A stretch of 64,000 nt of DNA from Pyxicephalus adspersus (lineage: Eukaryota > Chordata > Amphibia > Anura > Pyxicephalidae): contig NC_092860.1 in NCBI RefSeq assembly GCF_032062135.1, positions 67,015,918 to 67,079,917 on the forward strand, in the 5' to 3' direction. The notes under the pieces were generated by a model. The model did not search any database. It saw only the letters and a list, made by a program, of their open reading frames with translations, and was not told where the DNA came from. A program made the position numbers and the translations under genes. Of this stretch, positions 48,468 to 59,391 are shown in pieces; position 1 is the first letter of the stretch, and each line of letters begins with the position of its first letter.

Positions 48468-51400
48468 ATGAGGATACCTATCCCTATCACTTAATTCACA
48501 CTAGCATTCTTTTTGTATGTGGAAGGAAATACCTAGTAATTTCAGGTATAGGGAGTGCATGTTTTTTTTTTCTCTTCCTCCCAGGATGCAGTGCAGTGAT
48601 ACCATGATACCAGCAGCCAATCTCCAGGCATGAGCACAGTCACATGAAATTGGAGAATGGTGTTACCTCTCTACATAAGCCCCAGCACTAAACCAAACAG
48701 TTTACAAAGTTTAAATGCCAAGTGGGCCTGAAGGCAAATAGAATAGCTGAGCCTGAGAAAGCCAGTATTATTGGGAAGGGGATGGGACTGGCACCTGTCA
48801 AGAGAACCTACCACTTGAATTGGCAAAATTACAGATTCTTCTTTAAATGTGTAGTTAGCTGTCTTAACTGGAGTTCAGTTTTAAAAATGTTCTCATCTCC
48901 AGTTATCACCTGGCCACATAGCTCAGTTGGTTCATAGTACCATGACATACAGGTTTTGGGTTGTTTTGGGTTAGTATTTTAAAATCAATAATTAGCATTA
49001 AAAGGTTACTATTTCCTTTTAGTAATACTTCAGGTATATAAACTCTCTACCTGTGTGCTCATGCTACTGGTTACTAAAAGCTGTTTATCTAACTCTACAA
49101 ATCTACCTACATTACAGGTATGAATGAAAGGAGTGATAAAACAAGCCCTGGAAAGTGCACACTCGTTATTCACAGCATTGCAATATACATTTGATTATTT
49201 GTTGCTGTCCATGGATAACAAGTGAGGAACAAAGATGCCAAAAACAGGAGCAGAAATTTCACTGTTTTAGAAGTGCTGGCCAGTTCTGCAGCTCATTTCC
49301 TAGAGTGTTGCTTACACAATGTATTCTGCGCCAGCATGTTTCCTTCCTCCTTGTGTATGTTAAAGTTGCAATAAACTGTATGTTTTTGGCAATAGTAGCA
49401 TGTTTTTTATAAGCAGATTTCTTTTTGTTTTCATTAATAATTGAAAATTATCTGAAAAACATTTTTATGAATGCTGGCCCGGAAACCCTAGTTTTAGACA
49501 TGACTGAAACTTGCAAGTAAATTATACTTGGCAGAACAGTCTGGCCCCTTGTTATGCATTTTACAAAATTGCTTCATTTTGTGGGTCATCCACAGTATGT
49601 AACAGGTTAATACAAATAGAGATATGTGGCCAAGTTTTAAATCTCTTGGCTGCATATATTAAAACTTACACAGATGGTGTAGTTTGTCCTTAAAGAGACA
49701 TTTATGGTTCCCCCAATATAAATAAAGTTAAATCTACTCCACCTATTTATATATTTTGTGTAAAAACAGAAAACAAAATGCAGTATCATCCAGAAGTAAA
49801 TTTAGAACTGTAACTTCCCCCAGCCCACCATCTCATATCAACAGTGGTCAAGAATAAATCCTAAATTGCATAACTACCCTTTAAAATGTTTTTTTTTGTT
49901 GTTTTTTTTTTCTGTCCAGGTGACCACCACCAGTGAAACAAAACTGGTGGGATATTTTTCTCACTTATAACTATAAAAACAAGATTTAAGGCATTGGATA
50001 GTGAGACAGATTTGTATACAAATGCCCACCTTATCACCTTTCATTGTATGAAGCTAAGTTACAGCCATAATCACCATGTTACCATTGGCATATGGGTTTT
50101 AGGGGTGGGAACACTCCCCACTGTGCTGATTAACAACATGGTTGAATGGTTGATTTTGTATCAAGTGGGTGTTCTTTTAGCTGGCTCATGTGCTTACCAA
50201 AGGTGGGAGTACTACCCGCTGTGCACTGCTTGCTGTTAGACATACTGTACCTCGTGGGCAGAACTGAAGAGGATTCCAGGATTTGAGATAGCAGCATAGA
50301 CAAGCGAGAAAAAGACTTCAGATGTTTTTAAGACATCGTTAACTGTAAGAAAGAGTAAATGTGTGTTTTATAACTTTTTTTTTTCTTTGTTGCCTTTATT
50401 TAGCAGAAAAATAGTTTTGTTTTAAGGTCATTCCTAAAAATGTGGGGGAACTGTATACACCTACAGAAAAAGATTACAATACAGAAAGAATGCTTTACAG
50501 TAACAGCTATAAATGGATTAATCATTCCTCCACAGGAACTAGTTATAGCAAAATTAGCAAACTGCTTCAAAAAAGACTTGGTGTAATTCTAAATGCACAC
50601 AACATAAATGATTATTGTTTTGAGGAAATAAAACTATGCAGGCATTGTCCGATTGCCTTCATGGATCAAAAAGGAATTTTTCTCTGTTAAAGCAAACTGG
50701 ATGATGGCTTTTGGGAGTTTTTAAGAATATAAGATGTGTAAATTTTCTTTAAATTTTTTTGTAGCTTATAATTTAGCTTGATGGTTATGGATATGTATGT
50801 TATAATGCTAACTGCAGGTATTTATATTAAGTTGCATTTCAAAATCTGCTATATGCTGTCATTAAAAAACTGTTATGCTTTTTTCTGTTCTCACAATTTA
50901 TTCACTGTTTTTTTAAACAACAAATTACATGTTTACTGCGTCTCTTTATCACAAATAATACACTGTTGTTAAAAGTAGTCTTGCAACTCTAGTAAGACAT
51001 CATAAAGATATAGCAGTCTTAAGAAACATGTTTTTTTTTATTGGTTACTTGATTTTTTTCTGAAAAAGACCATTCCTTAGATGAACATTACCAGAAATAT
51101 TAGTAGTTTAATATAGAGTTTACCAGCCATTACTTCTGGTATTTGGGTGCATAATTGTAATAACATTTAGCACCACTACATGTGTAATTTGAAACCATAT
51201 ACTGTTTAGAAGATCAGTGGTTTATTGAACAATTTTTCATACAAAAGATTTTTTTGTGCTTGACCAGGCAGCCCTGATGTTCACAAACATACCTTTTGTT
51301 TACATTACCCCCCATAAACCAGGCAATACACGAATTGGAAATGACCCGGGGGGATGGATTATTCCAACATTTAAATAAGCAATTTATAAACACCATTATA

Positions 51401-51567
51401 TAAGAATTCAATTCATTTTACCGGGACAATACCCATAAACATACCAGTTACCTATATTATATATTAAATACAAACTTATTTTTTATTGAATTACATATTA
51501 AAATTATCAGTATAAAACACATATTTGAACTTGATTATTACCTACTGATTAGTTCTCAGTGATGAGT
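48468..51567. other. 3.1 kb without a recognised gene
   Basis: Non-coding. 48915-48960 has a faint tRNA-like head (tagctcagttggttcatag) that may be a SINE remnant. Frames at 50442-50690 and elsewhere show no domain. Confidence 0.4.
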
Positions 51568-51604
51568 CTTTTCGACGCGTTTTGCTGACAAATCTTCAGA
51601 AAAT
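51568..51604 (-). ncRNA. hammerhead-like motif, copy E
   Basis: On the minus strand: TTTTC (stem I), CTGAAGA (intact core), a poorly paired stem II (tttgtcagc), AAAAC (first G changed to A), GCGTC, then GAAAA closing stem I. Stem I TTTTC/GAAAA has diverged from GTCCC/GGGAC of copy F yet remains fully complementary. It lies about 0.8 kb downstream of the Penelope-like ORF, same strand, where such elements carry a hammerhead in their terminal repeats. Confidence 0.55.
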
Positions 51605-52379
51605 AACCTTATGACCTATGAATGTTTCATCACAATTCCTAATCAATAAATGTTTTTCTAAGAAAACAAATACTCTACAATTGAAAATGTTACTTATTTT
51701 ACTTACAAGGACCAAACCTTTTATGAAGTATAGTAAATTAAAATCCTTCGTTTTTCATCACACAAGTGTGGTGTACAGAGATCAGCATCAGGGAAGAAAG
51801 CAAACAAGCAGATTTAGCACCAACCAGCGTATGATTTATGGAACCAATCTAAAAATCAAGAATGTCTTCTTTAATAATAACTTTTCTTGCATTCACCAGC
51901 GTTCATCAATTTAATTAAAACAATTGAGTATTCCTTGTTAGGTTGTTTATCAATAATTAGGATTAAACTTCAAATAATAATAAATAAATAATAAATAAAA
52001 TAATAATATAATGATAACTTATCGCCTAAAAATTAAAAATAGAGCTCCTGCTTGCTTCCCCAATTTTGCTCTGCGTTATACCTGAATTTCTAACAGCATT
52101 CCACATGAGCAATGAGGGAACCCCTCTTTCAGTGAGATGACGCGGACATCATGGGCATTCCCAGTCGTCACGCGGCACCACGCTGCCTCTGATGGTTTAA
52201 GCCTGATATGCAGAGAAGTACATTTAGGGCTGGACCGCTAAGGGGAAGCAGAATATGCTGCTGTTTCCTTGCTGCTGCAAGTGTCACAGCTGGACAGAAT
52301 AAATGGAAAGAGATACTGCGGTGGTACACAGCACAGGATTGCTGGCCCCATAAGCATCTCCTCCTCCATTTGAGGATAT
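51605..52379. other. non-coding, probably Penelope 3' region
   Basis: Between the Penelope ORF remnant and hammerhead copy E, on the minus strand. I see no GIY-YIG endonuclease motif. A G+C-richer patch with CpGs lies at 52135-52200. Inferred to be the 3' non-coding part or terminal repeat of the element. Confidence 0.35.
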
Positions 52380-53259
52380 GGTGTTAGGTGTTTATACTTG
52401 GATCTGCCATTATTATCAAAATGTCCTATAAAGTTCTTGCAATACCTTGTGTTTTTGTGATTACCTTGTTTCTAAGGTTACTTTTGTATATATTTTTTAT
52501 CTATTTCTTGCCCAAAAAAGGATGTTATTTCTTGTTTTTGTTGTTGCTCTTTTATAGGCTTTTTTCAATATTTTTTTGAGTATGTCCTCTTTGTGATAGT
52601 CTAATCCTTAAATCATCTGCTGCTAGTTTTCCTCCCTTGTGCAGATCCTTGTCACCCTTAAGTATTCTGTGTATGGTATACTATGGTAAACTATTTTTTA
52701 AATTAGTTGGATGTGGACTTCCTGGTGATAAGGTTGTATTTCCTGCTGTGGATTAAATTTTGAGGATTTCATATTATTTTTAATATCATATTGAATGTAT
52801 AAAAAGGGAAAGGATGTTATATTTACTTCTATTTTAAATTTTAGATTGTATGTATTTTGTTGTAAGCAGGCAAAAAATTAATTGAAACAACTACTTGTCC
52901 CAGTCAATATCATAAAAACTTTGTCAATGTATTTGCGCCTTACAAGATTATGGTATATCGACTTAGATTCACCAGAAAAAACATCTCCTTCCCAACCTCC
53001 AAGGTACAGGTTGGCATAGGTGGGGGCACATCATGTCCCCATCATCACCCCTTGTACCTGGCAGTATATCTGAATAGTTACTGTAAATATATTTTGATTA
53101 TACAATTTCGATCAACAATTAAATTATCAAGCCATTTTGTCTTTGGGCTGAGTTGTCAGCTGTTGTTTTTGTCATGTGGTATCCTCCAATAGAGAGCTTC
53201 TATGTCTATCGCTACCAGTATTGCTCCCATTTGAACATTGAAGTTAACAATGATCTTAA

Positions 53260-53324
53260 CCACCCCCCCCCCCCCCCCCCCGCAGTATCACACTATTNNN
53301 NNNNNNNNNNNNNNNNNNNNNNNN
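53260..53324. other. assembly gap with poly-C flank
   Basis: A poly-C tract of about 20 (53262-53281), then cgcagtatcacactatt, then 27 unknown bases (53298-53324). Right after the gap, tttaaccccccccc and ggcagtat repeat the same motif, so the two sides look like two versions of one transposon end. Confidence 0.9.
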
Positions 53325-53325
53325 T

Positions 53326-53919
53326 TTAACCCCCCCCCGGCAGTATTCCCGAGTGTGGCTTGGAGTTAATTATAGGTACCAAAAGCGGTAACCCCGAGCC
53401 ACACTCGGGGATAGCAAAGATCCTACCTACTCCCCACGATCCAGCCGCGTCCTCCAGCAATGCCAGGCCGGCTTCTGTGTCCCCTGGCATCGCATCCCGG
53501 TCGGTACACTTGGAAGGTGTGGCCTGGGAGAAAAATTATTACATTATTACATATTATGCTGTTAACACATTGATCACAGTAATAAAGTGATAAAAAATAA
53601 ATCAAAATAATAAATATTGAATAATATTATTAAACAATAATATTGTACCCTTATTTGGACAGATTTCAGTGTTTTTGATTTGATTAAATTAATACATTAA
53701 ATTTATTGTTATTATAATATTCTATTATTTTTTATAATTATTATTTATAATTATTTATTATATTATAATTTATGATTTGTGTTTCAAACTTTATCATACC
53801 CGGGAGTTATTCCTAACAATTACAGGACTGCAATATTAAACAACAAATTTCAGTGCAATGTACAATGTACCACTTTTGACTTAAAAATACTGACATAATC
53901 AGACCGCCAGGGAGGTTAA
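53326..53919. mobile_element. TTAA-flanked MITE
   Basis: TTAACCCCCCCCCGGCAGTAT at the left answers gaccgccagggaggttaa at the right, with TTAA at both edges. Close behind the left end are two inverted palindromic stretches, cccgagtgtggcttgg and ccgagccacactcggg. The rest is A+T-rich. PiggyBac-like by target site. Fragments lie at 9594-9672 and 33922-33962. It interrupts the Penelope-like element between the EYLQPF and VAIDIEALY segments. The frame at 53360-53605 is not a gene. Confidence 0.8.
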
Positions 53920-54378
53920 CTGATCCAGGGTGTCCGGATGGTAGACGTATTACAAAAGGTTGTAGGTATTCATCAATCTCCAAATGATGGGGTGACCCTC
54001 TACTTTACCAAAAGTGCACAAGAGTTTAGAAGATCCACCATCAGTTAAAGAATGTTGGTAATGTAGGTGTCCTGTTATTAGGAAAGTCAAAAGTATTCTT
54101 GTCTATTAAATTTTCATGAAAATTGTTTGTAATGATATTGTAAAACTCCTCATAATCTTTTATACAGCTTTTGATACAGATTTTGATATTTGATACTAGT
54201 TATTGTTTTGAAGAATTTTTAAACAATGATTTTTAATGTTCTTTATCTAAAATTACAACTTTTCCCCTTTATCAGAAGGTTTTATAACAATTTCTTCATT
54301 ATTTTGTAATTGCATCAACACTTTCCATTGAGTTCTAGAAAGGTTACCCCTGACTTCACTGTCTGAGTCATAATTTAA

Positions 54379-54862
54379 TACAGGTAGTCCCTGGGTTAAG
54401 CGACATATGGACCACTCCTAGATACAAAACAGGGCTTCCTTGCTCCCTCATGTGCAGGACGAAGGCTTGGAGGGGGGCAGTTTGCATGACTTGCAGAAGA
54501 AATCTTTTGCTAATCACAGCTGAGGTTGTGGGTGATCCTAAGAGCTGAGCTGATCTGTAACATCTTGTAACCCTTCAATGACCAAGACAAACTCTGAAAT
54601 TGTTACTTTTTGCATATCAAAGCACAGCTTGCTCCAGAAATTAATGAATGTCTAGGCTCCATAAAGTTTTTTTTTTTTTTTTGCTTTGTTTGTGATTAAC
54701 TCACAGTGAGGATTTTATACAGAAACTGACACCACACTCCCTAATAAGATGTTGGGACAAATATCTGTCCTAATTGCATTTATTAAAATAATGTACTTGT
54801 TCCGACATACATACAAATTCAACTATCTATCTATGTCATATGAAACCCGTGGACTACCTGTA
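54379..54862 (+). mobile_element. Tigger-like MITE, copy 2
   Basis: TACAGGTAGTCCCTGGGTTA to ggactacctgta with TA on both sides. Same family and orientation as 26470-26937. It sits in the Penelope-like element just upstream of the VIKPSDKGEK segment. Confidence 0.8.
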
Positions 54863-55057
54863 CTTCTTGTGTCACTTGTACAAACCCGTAAATATAAATA
54901 TTTGGGTTTTGGCATTGGTCAGGGAAACGTGTTGATTTTGGGAGGGCTTTTAAACAATAAAGAAAAAGAATTGCAAAAGACGTTTTTTTGGCAAAACAGA
55001 ATAAAGAATATATTTTGCTTCAATAATCAATATATATTAATCACACATATTGAAGCG

Positions 55058-55063
<6 letters not shown>

Positions 55064-55097
<34 letters not shown>

Positions 55098-55104
55098 GTG
55101 TGTG
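55064..55104. repeat. (TG)n microsatellite
   Basis: About 20 TG units with one CG interruption. Confidence 0.95.
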
Positions 55105-56180
55105 TTTTGCCAAGAAAGCCTTTTTTTGCTCTTTCTTTTCTTTTATTGATATAACTAAACTAGGCTTGGCAATAATATGTTTGGTATACCACAGAAGGAC
55201 CCTTCTTTGATAAACTATTTCTAGTGGGCTTTGAAACAAACCTCAGTTGTCGCTATTTGGGATTATTCACCTTCAGTGTTCTTTTTGGAGCTCTATTCTG
55301 GTTCACTTTCATTAAATAATTGCAACAAATCTTTTTAGGTCCCAAAGTTTTCTGACTTTGACTCTGCAAAATTTATAAAAGAATGCTCTGTTTTAGGAGT
55401 TTCTCTGTCATACAATACTATGTTAAATACATTTCTAGCAAATGAATGTGTCTCTTTTAACAACTCAAATGTATCAAATGTGCTTGAAGGGCAAAAAGAC
55501 CTAATTGTAGCACTTCCATTTCTGCCTAATTAAAGAAAATTGTGATAGGTTAATGATATTTAACTATTTAGGTGGATTTGGTGAGTTCCTTGTGAAAAAA
55601 ATTGATTCATAGTTCCTACTTTTTGAGGTGCTGTGAGATGTGAGATGTATTGTAGCCTAAAAAAATGGTGGAATCTTTTAGTCTAGCTACAATGGAGCTA
55701 GGGAAGGGTGTATGTGGTAATGTGACTGAGATAACGATGGAACCTCATCCTCACGTGATAATAGTGCATTCATTGTGCAACTTTATCTGTTTTGTGAACA
55801 GGGGTGCTTAAATAATTTTTTTTGCTATTTTTAAATTTGGGAACAGTAAAATCTCCTTTCTGTCTCTTAACTCTTTGTTTTCTTTTCTATTGTGATGTAT
55901 TGGAATTGATAGTGATAGTGATAGTGTTTTCCTGAAAGTTTTAAATGTGTTTTTTTTTCTGCCAATTATGCTTTGTCTGCTAAGAAGGCTTTTTAGTCCT
56001 TTAAGAACTTTTTTTCTTTAGTAGACACAAGTTGAGAATTTAGCTTTTGTAAATATGTTTTGATTTCTGAATTTTTTTCATAAAATTTTTCAGTTGTTAA
56101 AAGATTGGAATGTTCAGAATAAACTTTATCTAGTTCCATCTAAATCTTTTGTAACTCCATGGTATGGTATTTGATGAATA

Positions 56181-57840
56181 CTTGCATTAGTTGCTGCGAA
56201 CAGTGCTTCAAAACGCCTTCCTATTCTTCCCAGTCGAAAAGGCTCACCTTTGGGAACTAACCAACTGGTATTAATCAAGTTGAAATGTGTGTTTTATACT
56301 GATTCTAGGTTTATGTTTTCTAAGTTGTTGGTATGTTATGAATATTTATGCCTAAAAAGTCCCATTAAAGTGAATTGAACTCTTGATGTAAATTATTGGG
56401 ATGTGGTACATTTGGACAATAACTATACTATTTCTTTTTAAACAACACACACAGAAACTTGAATAACCAATTACATTTCTTTTTATAAATGTATCTACCC
56501 CTTAAACACGTATAAGTTACAATATCTCCTACCTAACAACAACAATTGGTTGTAGTAGTGCAACCAAAAATTTCACATTGTACCTTAGTGCTATAGCTCA
56601 CAATGTCCTCACAGGTTGCAGGTTCTTAAAGGCAGTAACTGCAACTTTGCTCCTCCCCACCTTTTAATGTTCCCAGCCACACCACTTCACTGCGAAACAC
56701 TTTTAGTAACTCCTTACTACCACCACTACAATCACCCCACGCAAGGACCCAAAATTGCCAGAGTTGTGCCACAACTCCTTACAGGATAGGTGGGAAGCTA
56801 ATCTGGCTGGGACCTTCTTGAGTGCATCAACAGTCCCTTTCCTTCTACTACCTTTTAACCCCTTGTCTGCTCCACCCTTGTTTCACCTACAACCAATCTC
56901 CCCTTCCTTTCTTTTAAACTTCTCACCTCAACCCCTCTCTGTCTACTACCTATTTTGCCTAGTCATGCCCACCTTTCACTTACAGTCATTCCCATTCCTC
57001 CGGGTCCAAGCTTTTACGTTAGATTATCCATACATTTGAGTAACAGTTTAAATGTATGGGTAGGTAACACTCAAGCTGGGTTATCTTCAGATACATATGT
57101 AAACATTCATTTCACTTTTATTTTCATTTGAAACTCATTTTACAGTAAGTTTAGAGTTCATATTGCTGGAACAAACAATGTATTAGATACTGCACACTGT
57201 ATTTTCTCCTAATGTGCTTTAAAGCTCACGTCTTTTTTATATGTTATCACAGTACTAGCAAAGTTGCAAAATTTGCATAAAAAAGTTAATTAATTTAATG
57301 TGAGCTTCCCACACACTTCATTAACCTCTATTTAATGCTGAAGTTGGAGTTAATTGGCCAGGTGTCAAAAATCTACATAATCTCTTGAAAAGATAAATGA
57401 TTTCCTGCAGGGAATGGTCCAATGAAGTGTCTTTATTTAGGTCTTAATATGCTCCACAACTTCCAGCTTTACCTCCTCATAAGTGAAGCCTTTATGTGTT
57501 AGACACCCTGCCATAATACTTTAAGGCTACATGGACAGTTTTAAAAGTGCATGTAAATGTTCCTACCACCCTTATATGCGTCTTTATTCACTTTTACAAG
57601 CATTTTAAAGCTTGCCTTTAAACCTCTAAAAAACTCGCCAATGACGCGTTTTACCGTAGTTTTACATAAGCTTTTAAAAGATTTACTTTTATGCCTTTTA
57701 CGGAATAAGTACAGGGGTACAAAAAAACCCTTCTCATTCCCTAAAAGAGTAAAAAATATGTGTAAAAAAATAAGACGAGACTTTATTGGTAAAGTAATTT
57801 ATGAAATATGTGTGTTTTAAGTAACTTTGTTAAACTTTTT
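56181..57840. other. no recognised gene
   Basis: 56181-56290 may still be Penelope leader. 56600-57010 is a C/T-rich patch with an unsupported 94-residue plus-strand frame. Nothing else is recognised. Confidence 0.4.
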
Positions 57841-58180
57841 TTACAGGTTATCCCACAATGAAGGATTCCCATGGCTGCATTCATGACATGAGCACAGCCG
57901 TAAGACTCCTGACTGTGTGGGATCCCCAGGCACTAAAGGGCAAATGAGGACAATTCTCCCCATTCACCCATTCACCTCTAGTGCTGAGCCATCATGAGGG
58001 TTTTCCTTTCCTCAGCCAATCCTTGAGCGAAGCAATCAGTGGAGCGCTGCACAAGCGTCATCAGGGTTTCCCTTACCTAAGCCAATCAGCACTAGAGGTG
58101 AACTGGGAGACTTGTTCTCATTTGCTCTTTAGCGCCTGGGGATCACACTCTGTCAGGAGTCCCACGGCTGCATTCATAAA
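57841..58180. mobile_element. palindromic repeat element
   Basis: The left arm (about 57900-57990: gactcctgac, gatccccaggcactaaag, cacctctagtgctga) is answered by the inverted right arm (about 58085-58175: cagcactagaggtg, ctttagcgcctggggatc, gtcaggagtc). The centre holds a direct repeat of about 30 bases (catcatgagggttttcc and catcagggtttccc, each followed by agccaatc). Flanking A+T-rich sequence (aagcttttaaaa-like) may belong to it. No coding capacity. Confidence 0.7.
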
Positions 58181-58922
58181 AAGCTTAAAAATGCTTGTAA
58201 AAGCATCAATTCAATGCAAGCTTTAATTAACCTTTTTAAGTGTTTATAAACATGGGAAAATGCCTCTATTTAAATCAATAGGGGTGTTTTTTCACGTTTT
58301 CCAGTGTTTTCCCGCTTTTACCCTGTGTTTTATTTTTGAAAACGTTGCAAGGGGTGTTATCAAGGAGAATAATGTGCCTTAAGGAAAGGCCCTGGTGTAA
58401 TATAACCCATTAGAATGCATGGGAATTTCATTGTCTTATGGACTACGAGCATCTTCAAGCCCTCTTCCCCAGATCAGCATTGTCCATGGCCCTCCTTTTT
58501 CAGCTATTTGCTTTCCTTTCCTTGAGTAATCTAGTTGTAATGTCATGTATGGACATTATCCAGGTCAGAAAGCATGCTGGATCAGGATTCTTTAGCCTGA
58601 AACTGTATCATAAATGATAGAAATCTGAATTCATATTTTGCAAAGTAAAATTCTATGGTGTATTATGTAGTGGCTTTGCCTTTTATAGTCATGACGTTGT
58701 GAGAACATTGATGGTATTTTTTTATTATTTATTAATGTTTTTTAACTCAACAATTCTCCCGTTTGGTATGTAATAGGCTGTGCCTTTCCTACCTCTAACC
58801 TCTGTATGACTAAGGCAGTATATACAGAAAAAAGAGGGAGGGTTGGGTTAGAGCCTACCAATCCCTAAGTGTTATTCAAAGAATGTAAAGTTTTATGCCT
58901 ACCCCAATCTAGTAATACTGTA

Positions 58923-59391
58923 AAAAAGAAAACAAGAAAGCTGGGATTTTCAGGCAATTAAGTTGACTGCATATATTATGCCATGGCAATTTTGCTCATA
59001 CACAGTCCAAGCTTGCTGTTTTTATCCTTTGCCCTGATCCCAACAAACTTTCTTTTATGAATATTCACCCAACCTCACTTTCTGTGATCTAGAAGTCCCC
59101 TGAAGAAGCCATTTGAGGCAAAACGCGTCGGGACGCCAGCCTACTATTTCTGTAACAAATGTTCAGTGTTCACGACCAGTGATCATTATTGTTTAGAACG
59201 TCAATCCTAAAATACTCTACCCTCACAGCTGAGGGGACAGGACTTTATGCGATGGACTAATACAACCCCTTTTTAAAATGTATCATTGATATGTAATATT
59301 GTATGTTATATGGCTGTTAATATAACTGAGAATACAGTCAACCTAATTGCCTGAAAACCCCAGCTTTTCTTGTTTTCTTTTCTCCACTATA
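58923..59391. mobile_element. inverted-repeat element with hammerhead motif
   Basis: The left arm 58923-58972 (gaaaacaagaaagctggg, ttttcaggcaattaag) and the right arm 59333-59391 (cctaattgcctgaaaa, ccccagcttttcttgttttc) are inverted copies of about 49 bases, near 90% identical. Hammerhead-like copy F is near the centre. The rest is non-coding. Class unknown. Confidence 0.75.
59095..59134 (+). ncRNA. hammerhead-like motif, copy F
   Basis: GTCCC (59095-59099) and GGGAC (59130-59134) form a perfect 5-bp stem I in the exact hammerhead register. CTGAAGA follows as the intact first core strand (59100-59106). Stem II is GCC/GGC around atttga. AAAAC replaces GAAAC. ACGCGT folds as a 2-bp stem III, and GTC is a canonical cleavage triplet just before stem I. 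The only clear defect is the core G to A. The tiny stem III fits minimal hammerheads that work as dimers. Confidence 0.65.

Larger units (their letters stand above)
52380..56180 (-). mobile_element. Penelope-like retroelement, interrupted
   Basis: Minus-strand pieces in correct order make up one element: N-terminal coiled coil (56180-55990), linker (55570-55205), reverse transcriptase part 1 (54375-53920), part 2 (53256-52600) and C-terminal region to about 52385. Two foreign MITEs split it, at 54379-54862 and 53256-53919. Hammerhead copy E follows at 51604-51568. No GIY-YIG domain is visible, so it is truncated or of the endonuclease-lacking type. Confidence 0.8.
52385..56180 (-). pseudogene. 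Penelope-like reverse transcriptase, broken
   Basis: Translated pieces on the minus strand: SEHSNLLTTEKFYEKNSEI and STKEKKFLKD (N-terminal helical region); TFDTFELLKETHSFARNVF; VIKPSDKGEK and NTFDFPNNRTPTLPTF; EYLQPFVIRLPSG; LVAIDIEALYWRIPHDK (motif A with the catalytic Asp); QGVMMGT, one nonsense codon, CAPTYANLYLGGWEGDVF (motif B region); KYIDKVFMILTGT (motif C, where the second Asp of YIDD is Lys); then IPYTEYLRVTRIC and LKKAYKRA near the C-terminus. The motif order and wording are those of Penelope-like enzymes rather than LINE reverse transcriptases. The YIDK change, nonsense codons, frameshifts and two insertions make it dead. Confidence 0.85.

Noticed and set aside
48907..48960. tRNA-like stretch (tagctcagttggttcatag)
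   Set aside because: Only the D-arm-like part is present; no anticodon arm, T-arm or acceptor pairing. At most a SINE remnant.
51605..52379. GIY-YIG endonuclease for the Penelope element
   Set aside because: No GIY, YIG or Cys-rich linker motif seen in any minus-strand frame.
54749..55210. 153-codon plus-strand frame
   Set aside because: Crosses a Tigger-like MITE, a (TG)n tract read as Val-Cys repeats, and antisense Penelope sequence.
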